In this document: positions 44,403 through 52,747 of the stretch, in pieces
Numbering within the stretch: the stretch's first letter is position 1
How the letters are laid out: each line of letters begins with the position of its first letter
Virus record (IMG/VR): IMGVR_UViG_3300046004_001116
Span: 21,920 to 85,919 of that record
Strand: one strand, 5' to 3'
Source: a virus
Length of the DNA: 64,000 bases
Position numbers and translations under genes: made by a program
The notes under the pieces: model-generated
Database searches by the model: none
The model's input: the letters and a program-made list of their open reading frames with translations, nothing else
Told to the model about the DNA's origin: nothing

Positions 44403-44783
44403 ATGAAATACGTTAAGCAAATTCACAGAGGTGATCTTATTAGCAATTACTTGCTAACTGAGTTTTATGACCACATTGGATATAATGAAGAAGTGCCCTA
44501 TGATATAGAAATCATTCATATTGGTAATGGCAGAGCTGATAACGAACCTATTGCTATTTCACATCTAAAAGAAATGATTGATGAATTAGAACAAAGAGGT
44601 TCAACCCATGTTGCCGTAGATTATAATCGTGACCATGATGAATACGAATTATCAGGGTATTCTTTTGAACAGTTAAACGCACAAGAACTTGAAGCAATAG
44701 AAAATAAAAAATTAACCGAGCTGGAAAAGATTGAAAAAATTCGAATCTTGGAAAGACAAATACAAGAAATTAAGAACACTTAA
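44403..44783 (+). CDS. Hypothetical protein, 126 aa
   Basis: I choose 44403, which lies after the previous gene's stop. MKYVKQIHRGDLISNYLLTE onward, ending in a coiled-coil helix (EKIEKIRILERQIQEI). Family unknown. Confidence 0.6.
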   Translation: MKYVKQIHRGDLISNYLLTEFYDHIGYNEEVPYDIEIIHIGNGRADNEPIAISHLKEMIDELEQRGSTHVAVDYNRDHDEYELSGYSFEQLNAQELEAIENKKLTELEKIEKIRILERQIQEIKNT

Positions 44784-44811
44784 AATTTGTTAATAACTTT
44801 AAGCCCCAAAG

Positions 44812-44843
44812 TTTGCTACTATCAACTATAATAGTTAAATTTA
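44812..44843 (+). promoter_or_regulatory. Bacteroidota-type promoter
   Basis: TTTG, 20 nt, TAAATTTA, 33 nt before the next start. Confidence 0.75.
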
Positions 44844-44876
44844 ACTAATCAATTAAATTAATCAAAATTAATCGCT

Positions 44877-45284
44877 ATGTTTTTTACAAATCCTGACAAA
44901 AGACCGAAGATGGCAGAACTAGAAGAAAAAATGTTCTCTGTCGTTGAAACTATGGTCAAAGCACCAGACTGCATCATTGAGATAGATCCTGATGATATGA
45001 GTTACATGCTATCATTAGAAAAAGAACAATATTACATGCTGCTAGACGGTAACGGAGTTCAATTTAGTAATCACGGCTTTATTGTGATTAAGTCTTACTC
45101 TTCTAAAGTTCTTGACTACTTTAAACACACAGTTAAAAAAGAAACTATGCGTAGGAGAAAACTGCGTAAAGGTGAAATCTTTAAGAACGAAGGTAACTTG
45201 TTAGTTGCCATTAATGAAAAATTAACTAAACGTATACCTGTAGAGTTTCCTATACAACTTGCCAGGGTTTCAGCTGATGCGTAA
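44877..45284 (+). CDS. Hypothetical protein, 135 aa
   Basis: MFFTNPDKRPKMAELEEKMF onward with a basic RRRKLRKGE patch near 100. Promoters lie on both sides, so it is a single-gene early-type unit. Family unknown. Confidence 0.58.
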   Translation: MFFTNPDKRPKMAELEEKMFSVVETMVKAPDCIIEIDPDDMSYMLSLEKEQYYMLLDGNGVQFSNHGFIVIKSYSSKVLDYFKHTVKKETMRRRKLRKGEIFKNEGNLLVAINEKLTKRIPVEFPIQLARVSADA

Positions 45285-45311
45285 AGTTTAACAAAAATTT
45301 AACATTCTAAA

Positions 45312-45343
45312 TTTGCTTTACATTGGTATTTTGGTTAATTTTA
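45312..45343 (+). promoter_or_regulatory. Bacteroidota-type promoter
   Basis: TTTG, 20 nt, TAATTTTA with an upstream TTTAACAAAAATTTAACA box. Confidence 0.82.
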
Positions 45344-45367
45344 ACTATCAAATTAAAAATACACAAA

Positions 45368-45484
45368 ATGAAAACCGTTACTTTTACAATGCAAGAGATC
45401 TGGGCAGCCTCGAAAACAACAGTCCAAAAGAATAAGAAAAAATACGACCGTAAAGATAAACACAAAAACTCTAAAAACAAATAA
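45368..45484 (+). CDS. Tiny basic peptide, 38 aa
   Basis: MKTVTFTMQEIWAASKTTVQ then a Lys/Asn-rich tail. It starts 24 nt after a promoter and ends 1 nt before the lipoprotein gene. Confidence 0.5.
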   Translation: MKTVTFTMQEIWAASKTTVQKNKKKYDRKDKHKNSKNK

Positions 45485-45485
45485 T

Positions 45486-45761
45486 ATGAAAAGATTCTTA
45501 ATCCTAGCCGTATTGGCTTTAACACTTGCTTCTTGTACTGACCAACAAATGGCAAAAGATTTTGGTGGGTCTGCAACTGTGGAATTACCAGCTGGTGAAA
45601 AACTTGTAACCGTAACCTGGAAAGGTGAAGCTGACATCTGGTACTTGACCCGTAAAATGACAGAAAAAGATTCTGCTGAAACATATACGTTCCGTCAAGA
45701 AAAAGGAGCAATGTTTGACTTGACTGGAGACGGTCAAGTAATCATAAAAGAACGAAAATAA
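45486..45761 (+). CDS. Lipoprotein
   Basis: 91 residues. Signal peptide MKRFLILAVLALTLASC with lipobox LASC at 14-17, then a small soluble domain. It precedes a membrane protein and an SLT lysozyme, so it could be part of a lysis or superinfection module. Confidence 0.75.
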   Translation: MKRFLILAVLALTLASCTDQQMAKDFGGSATVELPAGEKLVTVTWKGEADIWYLTRKMTEKDSAETYTFRQEKGAMFDLTGDGQVIIKERK

Positions 45762-45781
45762 GTTTAACCAAAACCCAAATT

Positions 45782-46111
45782 ATGCAAAACACAATTAACA
45801 CGAAGTCGAAGTTCAAAATTAACACAGAAGCTATTTTTACAGCTCTTAACAAAATTGGAAAAGCAACTGTTATTATTCTTGCAGTAGCAATAGGTTTCAT
45901 CTCAGGTGATATCTATAACAACTACAAAAACCACACTAAAATCTCGAGCATGCAAAATGCTCACAAATCTGACGAAACATCCGTTGCAGTTAATGAACGC
46001 GGCGAACTTATGATTATCGACAGAAAAACCGGAGCATACACTTTGTATGAAAACGGATTAGGACAATCTATCTTCAACATCTACGCAAACCGTATCTATC
46101 AGAAAAAATAA
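45782..46111 (+). CDS. Single-pass membrane protein
   Basis: 109 residues with one transmembrane segment (TVIILAVAIGFISG, about 29-42) and a soluble C-terminus. An inner-membrane spanin-like role is possible given a lipoprotein before it and a lysozyme after it, but there is no sequence proof. Confidence 0.6.
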   Translation: MQNTINTKSKFKINTEAIFTALNKIGKATVIILAVAIGFISGDIYNNYKNHTKISSMQNAHKSDETSVAVNERGELMIIDRKTGAYTLYENGLGQSIFNIYANRIYQKK

Positions 46112-46119
46112 TAGAGCCT

Positions 46120-46635
46120 ATGAAGGATATGTTAAAATCACTGATCATTTTTATGATCGTGGGATTGGCTGCCTTCTGGCTTTATATGAAGAACGAAACA
46201 ACCTTCAAATTGCCAGATGCGCCTGTGATAGACCAAACGTCCCCACCGTGTCTGCAAATGTACTATCTGATAGATAAGTACGCAGAAAAATACAACATCC
46301 CAAGAAAATATGCTTATGGGATTGCGTATTGTGAAACTCGTTATGTTAATCCGTTTCAGTGGAATTATGACCATAAGCAAACTTCATTTGCTGGAGCAGT
46401 TGGACCCATGCAAGTTATGGTACCTACTGCACGAATGATGTGGCCGAAAAAGAAATTCACAAAGGCAGATTTAAAAGATAACATACAATTTAATGTTGAG
46501 ACAAGTATGAAATTACTTAGGCACTTACACGATAGGTATGGAAATTGGAAACTTGTCTTTGGTGCTTATAATACTGGAAGACCTATGGTTAACCAATATG
46601 CACTTAATGTTTACAATTACAATCTAAAATTCTAA
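46120..46635 (+). CDS. Membrane-anchored lytic transglycosylase (SLT/lysozyme-like)
   Basis: 171 residues. N-terminal membrane anchor (LIIFMIVGLAAFWLYM), then an SLT fold: catalytic Glu in YCETR at about 72, GAVGPMQVM, and AYNTG. It cleaves peptidoglycan. The membrane anchor recalls signal-arrest endolysins. Confidence 0.85.
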   Translation: MKDMLKSLIIFMIVGLAAFWLYMKNETTFKLPDAPVIDQTSPPCLQMYYLIDKYAEKYNIPRKYAYGIAYCETRYVNPFQWNYDHKQTSFAGAVGPMQVMVPTARMMWPKKKFTKADLKDNIQFNVETSMKLLRHLHDRYGNWKLVFGAYNTGRPMVNQYALNVYNYNLKF

Positions 46636-46636
46636 T

Positions 46637-46879
46637 ATGAAAAAAGTACTACTTATATTACTTTTAGCAGTCGGGTGTGAAAGAGCACCCGACTTTGTCA
46701 AAAACGGTAAAGGTTATTGGATTAACACGCGTTGTGTTAAGTCTCATAGCGAAAGCAGGTTTGGACCACACTACGGTTACAACATAATGAAAGGTAAGTA
46801 TGAATGGCATAACGGAACTTACACTCATACTATTTGTGATAGTTCTGTTACTGATACAATAGAAATACCAAAGAAGTAA
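46637..46879 (+). CDS. Small lipoprotein
   Basis: 80 residues with signal MKKVLLILLLAVGC and lipobox; the body has two further Cys. 1 nt after the lysozyme gene. With the lipoprotein at 45486 it completes a lysis-type cluster. Confidence 0.7.
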   Translation: MKKVLLILLLAVGCERAPDFVKNGKGYWINTRCVKSHSESRFGPHYGYNIMKGKYEWHNGTYTHTICDSSVTDTIEIPKK

Positions 46880-46906
46880 AGTTTAACAAAAATTTAACAT
46901 TTAGAA

Positions 46907-46938
46907 TTTGCTTTGCTTCTTTATTTTGGTTAATTTTA
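46907..46938 (+). promoter_or_regulatory. Bacteroidota-type promoter
   Basis: TTTG, 20 nt, TAATTTTA, upstream TTTAACAAAAATTTAACA. Confidence 0.82.
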
Positions 46939-46969
46939 ACTATCAATATTAATCAAACACATATTACTT

Positions 46970-47215
46970 ATGTATTCAGCCAATTACAAAATGCCAACTA
47001 AATTAATGGAAATCACTGCGCTTCTTGGTACTATCGAGATTTACAACAATACTTGTTATACTTGGTGCGGTCAAAAAGGTTTCTTTGTTAAAGAAGATGA
47101 TAATCTTTTTGCGTGGTGCCCTGGTCCTGAAGGTAAAGGAACACCCTCATATTATAACAGAGAACATATTCAACATATCTGTATCAGCTACGGAGTACCA
47201 TACATTTCTAAATAA
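46970..47215 (+). CDS. Hypothetical protein, 81 aa
   Basis: MYSANYKMPTKLMEITALLG onward; a CYTWCGQKGFF segment could bind metal. First gene of an early-type unit. Family unknown. Confidence 0.58.
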   Translation: MYSANYKMPTKLMEITALLGTIEIYNNTCYTWCGQKGFFVKEDDNLFAWCPGPEGKGTPSYYNREHIQHICISYGVPYISK

Positions 47216-47232
47216 TCTAAAACTTAATCATT

Positions 47233-47469
47233 ATGGAAAATTCTGCTAACATTGCAATTCTTTTACAGCTTCTGAAAAAACTTGAGCAACCTTATGTATA
47301 CTCAGGTAATACATTAATCATTTCTCCTACATCTTCCCCAATGCTTGAGATACTTCCTGGGGAATGGGTTGACACCGAAATTTCTACTGACCTTCATTTA
47401 GATCTTACTACATTCGATACATTCGATTATATTGCTAACACATTCAAATCTTTTGCTGAAACTATCTAA
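47233..47469 (+). CDS. Hypothetical protein, 78 aa
   Basis: MENSANIAILLQLLKKLEQP onward, acidic. The leader AAAACTTAATCATTATG is repeated before the next gene. Family unknown. Confidence 0.57.
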   Translation: MENSANIAILLQLLKKLEQPYVYSGNTLIISPTSSPMLEILPGEWVDTEISTDLHLDLTTFDTFDYIANTFKSFAETI

Positions 47470-47481
47470 AACTTAATCATT

Positions 47482-47778
47482 ATGAAAAATCAAATCAACA
47501 ACCAATCAGATTTCTTAAATGTAACTCTTAATCAAGTATCCCAAATTTACGTTGGTAAAGATCATTGTTGCCGATGTGGATGTGGAGGAACTTATGTTTC
47601 AACTTCATTCATGAAAGACGCAAGGAGCGATGTAAACGATTCGTTAGCTCAACGCAGATTAAACAAAGCACACAAACTTGTTAGAGAAGGTGCCTTTGCA
47701 GAATATGAAGGATCTTACGCAAACATTGTTTCTGGAGATAACCGAGCAATCTGTATCTACTTTGACGAAATTGCATAA
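47482..47778 (+). CDS. Hypothetical protein with CCRCGCG cluster, 98 aa
   Basis: HCCRCGCGGTYVS near residues 32-44 is a possible metal-binding knuckle. The tail is soluble (YANIVSGDNRAICIYFDE). Third gene of the unit. Family unknown. Confidence 0.58.
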   Translation: MKNQINNQSDFLNVTLNQVSQIYVGKDHCCRCGCGGTYVSTSFMKDARSDVNDSLAQRRLNKAHKLVREGAFAEYEGSYANIVSGDNRAICIYFDEIA

Positions 47779-47809
47779 GTAAATTTTAACAAAACTTTAA
47801 CACTTAAAG

Positions 47810-47841
47810 TTTGCTTTGCTTCTTTAGATTGGTTAAATTTA
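47810..47841 (+). promoter_or_regulatory. Bacteroidota-type promoter
   Basis: TTTG, 20 nt, TAAATTTA, with upstream TTTTAACAAAACTTTAACA. Confidence 0.8.
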
Positions 47842-47867
47842 ACTATAATTAAAAAACAATATACAAT

Positions 47868-48260
47868 ATGACAAATCATTTTATTTACACCGGCCAATCT
47901 TTAACAATCGACGGAAAAAGTATTACTACAGGTGCTCACGTAAAAACCTTAGAAAAATCTGTATCTGGGATAACTGCTCTCGTTGAGACTATCTATACAC
48001 ACGGCGGATTAAGGTTCCAGTGTTTAGCTTCTGAATTAAAACCGTTTATCTTTTCTGAGAAAACTCCTATTGAGTTTGATTACTCAAAGATATCTAATGT
48101 AATGGTGGAAGGAATTGACATGGAAGACTACGGTGATTTTTGCGATGCCTCTATCACGTCTGCAGATTACGATGGTGAACCAATGACTGACGAACAAATT
48201 GAGGCACTAAATGAAGATAGTGAATTCGTTAACCAAAGCGTTTTTGCTCAAATCTATTAA
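47868..48260 (+). CDS. Hypothetical protein, 130 aa
   Basis: MTNHFIYTGQSLTIDGKSIT onward; the N-terminal half looks like a small SH3-type beta-barrel, the C-terminal half is acidic. Family unknown. Confidence 0.57.
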   Translation: MTNHFIYTGQSLTIDGKSITTGAHVKTLEKSVSGITALVETIYTHGGLRFQCLASELKPFIFSEKTPIEFDYSKISNVMVEGIDMEDYGDFCDASITSADYDGEPMTDEQIEALNEDSEFVNQSVFAQIY

Positions 48261-48262
48261 TC

Positions 48263-48505
48263 ATGAGTGGAACTAAAAAATTCGTTGTCCTTGAGCATTT
48301 AAGAATGCCGGACAGAGGTTTCCGTTTCTGGACCACAAACACAGAAAACAATACGCATGTAAATGACGGTGGATTAGCTTACAAAGAAATCCTATTTACT
48401 GATGATACTGATGAAGCTATTAAAGTTTCACAGCAATCAAATCATGAAGCAATCCCTACTATGAGAGAGATTGAAGAATACGTTCAACAAAAATACCAGA
48501 GTTAA
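48263..48505 (+). CDS. Hypothetical protein, 80 aa
   Basis: MSGTKKFVVLEHLRMPDRGF onward. 2 nt after the previous gene and overlapping the next by one base. Family unknown. Confidence 0.57.
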   Translation: MSGTKKFVVLEHLRMPDRGFRFWTTNTENNTHVNDGGLAYKEILFTDDTDEAIKVSQQSNHEAIPTMREIEEYVQQKYQS

Positions 48506-48972
48506 TGAGAGTCGCATATCTACATGGCCTTGAGGCGCCGCATAAAACAGTTAAAAATGAATATCTGTCTGAAACATTTGAGTTCGTCTATGATCCTCCA
48601 ATGAACTACAGAGATCTTGGTTTATTTGGTACGGTACTGCAAGGTGTAAAAGAACACAAAATAGATCTTATAATTGGTTCATCAATGGGTGGTTTCTTTG
48701 CTCATAGATTATCTACACTTACAGGTATTCCTGTTCTACTTTTTAATCCTGCTGTCGTTGACCGTAGTTTTGATCCTGTTTCCCACATGGGTGTTGAACG
48801 CGCAGAACATACAATTGTATTAGGTGCACATGATACTGTAATAAGTCCAGTTAAATCTTTGGATTACTTTAAATCTTGGGGCGCTAATCCTGATCTTATT
48901 CACGTAGAAGATATGGGTCATCGTAACCCACTAGAGATATTCCAAAAATATGTTAATAACTTTGTGAAATAA
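48505..48972 (+). CDS. YqiA-like alpha/beta hydrolase
   Basis: 155 residues: AYLHGLEAPHKTVK at 4-17, GSSMGGFFAHRLS with nucleophile Ser at about 60, LGAHDTVISP (acid), and GHRNPLE (His). This is the YqiA/UPF0227 esterase pattern. Substrate unknown. Confidence 0.82.
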   Translation: MRVAYLHGLEAPHKTVKNEYLSETFEFVYDPPMNYRDLGLFGTVLQGVKEHKIDLIIGSSMGGFFAHRLSTLTGIPVLLFNPAVVDRSFDPVSHMGVERAEHTIVLGAHDTVISPVKSLDYFKSWGANPDLIHVEDMGHRNPLEIFQKYVNNFVK

Positions 48973-48974
48973 AA

Positions 48975-49006
48975 TTTGCATGGTATGAAATTATTGGTTA
49001 ATTTTG
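48975..49006 (+). promoter_or_regulatory. Bacteroidota-type promoter, near copy of the one at 8197
   Basis: TTTG, 20 nt, TAATTTTG. The stretch from ATGGTATGAAATTATTGG onward is almost identical to 8202-8250. Confidence 0.82.
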
Positions 49007-49031
49007 CTCTATAATTAAAAACAACCTATAT

Positions 49032-49292
49032 ATGAAATCATACGTCTCAACTTATTACGCAACACAAAACCAAGCCTTAGAGGCTGTGTACGCTGAAATT
49101 GCTCGAGAAAATCGATATGAAATCGTTTTCCCAGAAAATATCTGGACTGAACACGTAGCCTACGGTCATCAAGTTTTTTACAATCTAGAGTTAAAAGTTA
49201 AGAGAACTGGAAACCCTGCTAAGAAATATCTACATATCATTCTTTACAGAATGGCATCAGGTTCTTATGAATTAACTTTTTACAAAGCATAA
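49032..49292 (+). CDS. Hypothetical protein, 86 aa
   Basis: MKSYVSTYYATQNQALEAVY onward; alternating beta-strand tail. Single gene with its own promoter. Family unknown. Confidence 0.57.
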   Translation: MKSYVSTYYATQNQALEAVYAEIARENRYEIVFPENIWTEHVAYGHQVFYNLELKVKRTGNPAKKYLHIILYRMASGSYELTFYKA

Positions 49293-49334
49293 GAACTAAT
49301 GTTAAGAACAAGAATATAAACTAAAATCAACAAT

Positions 49335-50474
49335 ATGAATCCAAACCAAGAAGTAATTGAGCAAATCCAAAAAGGATCTGCTGAGTTTTTGGAAAGACTT
49401 GCGGACAGGTCTACCAGTGAACTAAAAATCCAAGATCTAGACATTGATGCAAATGGTATCTCTCATAACGGAATCCCGGTTAGAGATAATGCTTTGTCAA
49501 AAATCTTTGGTATGTTAAGAGTTAAGAAAAACTTTTCTGACTTTGCAACAAAAATGACAGAAGAAGATTGGAGATCTGTTTCTGACAAACTTAAAACAGC
49601 TGAGGGTAACGTAAAAATGTACGGCTCAATTGTTAAAGACGAAAAAGGAAATCAACAAATCGTTGATGTATTACCTCACAGAGATGGAAAGAAAAATGAT
49701 GATGATGCTTCGCACCGTCAATATTTTGATTGGATAACTGAATCTTTAGAAGAATCTGAAAAGGAATACTCATTAAAGGCTATGAACTTTGATGTTGCTA
49801 AAGATAAGGTTGAACTTATTCTTTTAAACCAATCTGAATCTGTGGATGTATTTGGAAATGACGCTGACCTATGGAAAATGGGTGATCGTTTTGCTTTCAC
49901 TGGATTACAATTTAACTATGCTCCGTTCTTTGAGAGACTAGTGTGTACTAATGGAAATACCGCTAACCAATTTGGATTTGGTGCTGACATTTCTAAAAAC
50001 ACTTTCAATAACAAGAAAATCCAATCAGTTATTGAAAAATCCATCAAGTTTCACTCTGAAACAATGCCTGCTACTTTAGAACAAGCTGTTCAACATTTAA
50101 AAGGTAATAACATCTCAATTAAAGAGTTCTATCAATTCCGTGAATTTTTCTCAAGCAGAAATGAAGAAGGAGTTTATGATAGATTACTTTTAGATTACTT
50201 TGATGATAAACCATTCTTCAAAGGGTACGGTATGGATATTGCATCTAAATCTCGTAAATGGAAAGGTACTGCTGACTCAGGAATTAATGCATATGATTAC
50301 TTTAATGCTTTAACGTATATCGCTAGTCACCCAGACGAAATCAAATTAATTGGTGATCATAGAGCAGCATTGCAGATTGAAGCATCTAATCTTTTATTCA
50401 AGAAAGAATTGGATCTTGAAGATATTGCAACTGGTGTAAAAATTGATTACCCACGTTTGATTATCATGAACTAA
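49335..50474 (+). CDS. Hypothetical protein, possibly DUF932-like
   Basis: 379 residues. FTGLQFNYAPFFERLVCTNG near 196-215 resembles the phage/plasmid DUF932 family, in which a 'VCTNG' motif follows a beta-strand. The rest is soluble. Length is in that family's usual range. Role unknown. A strong terminator follows. Confidence 0.5.
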   Translation: MNPNQEVIEQIQKGSAEFLERLADRSTSELKIQDLDIDANGISHNGIPVRDNALSKIFGMLRVKKNFSDFATKMTEEDWRSVSDKLKTAEGNVKMYGSIVKDEKGNQQIVDVLPHRDGKKNDDDASHRQYFDWITESLEESEKEYSLKAMNFDVAKDKVELILLNQSESVDVFGNDADLWKMGDRFAFTGLQFNYAPFFERLVCTNGNTANQFGFGADISKNTFNNKKIQSVIEKSIKFHSETMPATLEQAVQHLKGNNISIKEFYQFREFFSSRNEEGVYDRLLLDYFDDKPFFKGYGMDIASKSRKWKGTADSGINAYDYFNALTYIASHPDEIKLIGDHRAALQIEASNLLFKKELDLEDIATGVKIDYPRLIIMN

Positions 50475-50496
50475 TCATACACATATTATATCTACA

Positions 50497-50525
50497 AAGG
50501 ACTGTCTTCGGATAGTCCTTTTTTT
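50497..50525 (+). terminator. Rho-independent terminator
   Basis: AAGGACT..AGTCCTT with a TTCG-containing loop and T-tract. Confidence 0.92.
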
Positions 50526-50540
50526 ATACATTTCTATTAT

Positions 50541-50550
50541 GAATATATAA
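50541..50550 (+). promoter_or_regulatory. Candidate late promoter box (GAATATATAA)
   Basis: Between the terminator and a run of capsid-targeting proteins, 19 nt before the start. Confidence 0.52.
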
Positions 50551-50568
50551 AGAAAATACTAAACCTTA

Positions 50569-51723
50569 ATGCTGAATTACACAGAGTTTATAATTGAAAC
50601 CTATGACGTTAGACATACGGCAAAATCTAAAGAAGTATTTCTTTTAGCTTGTGCTGAAAAAGGTGGTGCTTCTTTAGAAGAAAGCGAGTCATTACAGTTC
50701 TTTATTAACGAAGGTCTTATAGATACTTTATTCGAAACCTGTTTAAGTATTAATGAAGAAAGTTTTGCTGATAAGTTTAAGGCACTTGCCGCTGCTGCAC
50801 AAGAAAAGATAAAAGAAAAGGGAAAAGACTATGCAGATAAACTTGGTGCAAAATCACAAGCTGCTTTAAAGTTTGGCGGTAAACTTATGGCGCCACTTAA
50901 ATCTGTTTTAGGTAAGGTTAAAGAAGTATTGTTAAAAGCATGGAACTTAGCAAAAGATACTGCTCGTGCTTCTGTTGAAAAGGCTAAAGAAAAGATTAAA
51001 GCAAAAATTCAGCCATATCTTAAAGATTCTGATAAACGCAAGAAAATTACAGAGGAAGGTAAAAACCTTGCTGCAATGGGTGGAGCGGTTGCTAAATGGG
51101 CAACTGGAGATTTCGTTGGAGAATTGGTAAAAGGTGGAGAAAAAGCAGCAACTACTGAAGAATCATATATACAAGCATTTGAATCCTCATTTTACTATGC
51201 GGTAGCTGAAACGCTTAAAGAAAATTATTCAATAGATGATATTCTTAGTGAATGCGAATTATTTGAAAGTGACCATGCGGAAGCAAAAGGTGGTTTACAA
51301 ATACCATTCATTTCATCTATCATGAGTAAACTTGCACACATGCCTCCATTTTCAGTGTTTCATAAAATAGAAGCTAAAGTTGCTTCTGCTGCTGAGACAG
51401 GATTGGAAAGAATGTCTATTCTTGCAACCAAAATTGCAAGTGCACCTGGGCCTTTTAAATTCCCAGTTGTTGCAGGGCTTGTTGGAATTGCTGCGGGATA
51501 TCTTGCAGAGTCTACTTTTAAGAAAGGTGTTATGGATTTACAAGGTCTAGCAGAAAAAGGACTTGGCTTTGCTATCCCAGGATTTGGTATGGCTATCAAG
51601 TTTATGAAATACGGTGGTCTTGCATTAGCAGTCTATGGAGTAATTAATGAACTTGTAGGCGGTGACGAAAAAAAGGAAGAACCTAAGGAAGAAACTCCTA
51701 ACGAAGAAAAACCTAAAGAATAA
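50569..51723 (+). CDS. Large putative packaged internal protein with amphipathic and hydrophobic segments
   Basis: 384 residues. MLNYTEFIIETYD fits the capsid-targeting motif. A Lys/Ala-rich helical stretch (about 65-150) and two Gly/Ala-rich hydrophobic segments (about 297-315 and 335-360) could interact with membranes, as pilot or ejection proteins do. The tail is a Lys/Glu/Pro spacer. It overlaps the next gene by one base. Confidence 0.6.
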   Translation: MLNYTEFIIETYDVRHTAKSKEVFLLACAEKGGASLEESESLQFFINEGLIDTLFETCLSINEESFADKFKALAAAAQEKIKEKGKDYADKLGAKSQAALKFGGKLMAPLKSVLGKVKEVLLKAWNLAKDTARASVEKAKEKIKAKIQPYLKDSDKRKKITEEGKNLAAMGGAVAKWATGDFVGELVKGGEKAATTEESYIQAFESSFYYAVAETLKENYSIDDILSECELFESDHAEAKGGLQIPFISSIMSKLAHMPPFSVFHKIEAKVASAAETGLERMSILATKIASAPGPFKFPVVAGLVGIAAGYLAESTFKKGVMDLQGLAEKGLGFAIPGFGMAIKFMKYGGLALAVYGVINELVGGDEKKEEPKEETPNEEKPKE

Positions 51724-51911
51724 TGAAAAACATAATTAAAACATACGAAGAATTTATCGGAGACGAAACTACTGATAAAGAAAAAGATCAAGCCTTAGCT
51801 CAAGCTGCTAAAGACGGAGATAAAGTTTACGTTGATGGCGACGGTAGTGCAGAAGATAGCGGTGCCGGTGAAACAGACTATGATGACTCAGAGGACGCAA
51901 TGGGCGCATAA
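51723..51911 (+). CDS. Small acidic putative packaged protein
   Basis: 62 residues: MKNIIKTYEEFIGDET is a clear capsid-targeting motif, then a very acidic Asp/Gly tail (VYVDGDGSAEDSGAGETDYD). Acidic short internal proteins can act in the prohead core. Coupled to the previous gene. Confidence 0.6.
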   Translation: MKNIIKTYEEFIGDETTDKEKDQALAQAAKDGDKVYVDGDGSAEDSGAGETDYDDSEDAMGA

Positions 51912-51926
51912 AATAAATAACACAAA

Positions 51927-52256
51927 ATGGGAGTAATTAAAAGTTTTAGTGATTTCGTTAAAGAAACTGAAACATCAGAAGCAACGCCGTCAGGAATGGG
52001 TGTATCAACAAATCCAGCTATGTCTGAAAGTTTATGTAATAAACTAAAAGAATGTATGGAAATGGCAATGACTGAATGTAACGAATATCATAATGATGAT
52101 AACACTGAACATAAAGCTGATGGTTATCTAAAAGAAGCTGAAGCTTGGATGGATTTATTCATGGAAGGAATGAAATCTACGTGTGAAGGTTTAATGAATA
52201 CACCAGACGCACCAGACGGAGACATGCGTCAAGGTAACACTCAAGATATGAACTAA
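51927..52256 (+). CDS. Putative packaged protein with Cys/Met-rich helix
   Basis: 109 residues: MGVIKSFSDFVKETE motif, then a helical body with CNKLKECMEMAMTECNEYHN, where repeated Cys and His could bind metal. The length spacing resembles four-helix ferritin-like or DUF326-type proteins, but this is weak. Confidence 0.55.
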   Translation: MGVIKSFSDFVKETETSEATPSGMGVSTNPAMSESLCNKLKECMEMAMTECNEYHNDDNTEHKADGYLKEAEAWMDLFMEGMKSTCEGLMNTPDAPDGDMRQGNTQDMN

Positions 52257-52277
52257 CATAGGATTTAACGAAAAGTA

Positions 52278-52733
52278 ATGAAACATATTAGTACATTTGA
52301 AAATTTCTTATATGAAAGCAGTTTTAATAACGTAGCTTATCATACGTCAGGTACTAAGATTTCTTCTTTTAAACCTGCACCAGTTTGGGTAACCGCAAAC
52401 CCTGTGTTTGCTAAAGCATATCATAGTAATTCTATTGATGATGGACTTGAAGAAGCATATACATATGAAGTAAGAGTATCTGGTAACATGCTTTCACAAG
52501 ATGATGCTAAAAAGTTATCAGAAGTGCTAGGAATAGATTTTGAAGAATTGGTTGCTGATCTTACAGCGCAGCCTGATGTAAGAGAACGTAATAAGTTAAT
52601 TAAACCCTTTATTGGAAAGTGTGATGGTTTCTTTCATTGGGACTACGATCCTAGAGATTGGGGTGATGGGGAATCTTTATTAGTCTTTAACCCACAAAAA
52701 AATCTGCGTATAGTAAAGCAGATGAAATTTTAA
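52278..52733 (+). CDS. ADP-ribosyltransferase-like putative packaged protein
   Basis: 151 residues. MKHISTFENFLYESS is the capsid-targeting motif. AYHTSGTKISSFKPAPVWVT at about 20-39 and FAKAYH at about 44-49 resemble the H and Y elements of an ADP-ribosyltransferase fold ('YHgS..kF....w.t..p..A..Y'). T4 Alt is also a packaged ADP-ribosyltransferase. The catalytic Glu cannot be placed with certainty. Confidence 0.5.
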   Translation: MKHISTFENFLYESSFNNVAYHTSGTKISSFKPAPVWVTANPVFAKAYHSNSIDDGLEEAYTYEVRVSGNMLSQDDAKKLSEVLGIDFEELVADLTAQPDVRERNKLIKPFIGKCDGFFHWDYDPRDWGDGESLLVFNPQKNLRIVKQMKF

Positions 52734-52747
52734 AAAACAGTAAAACA

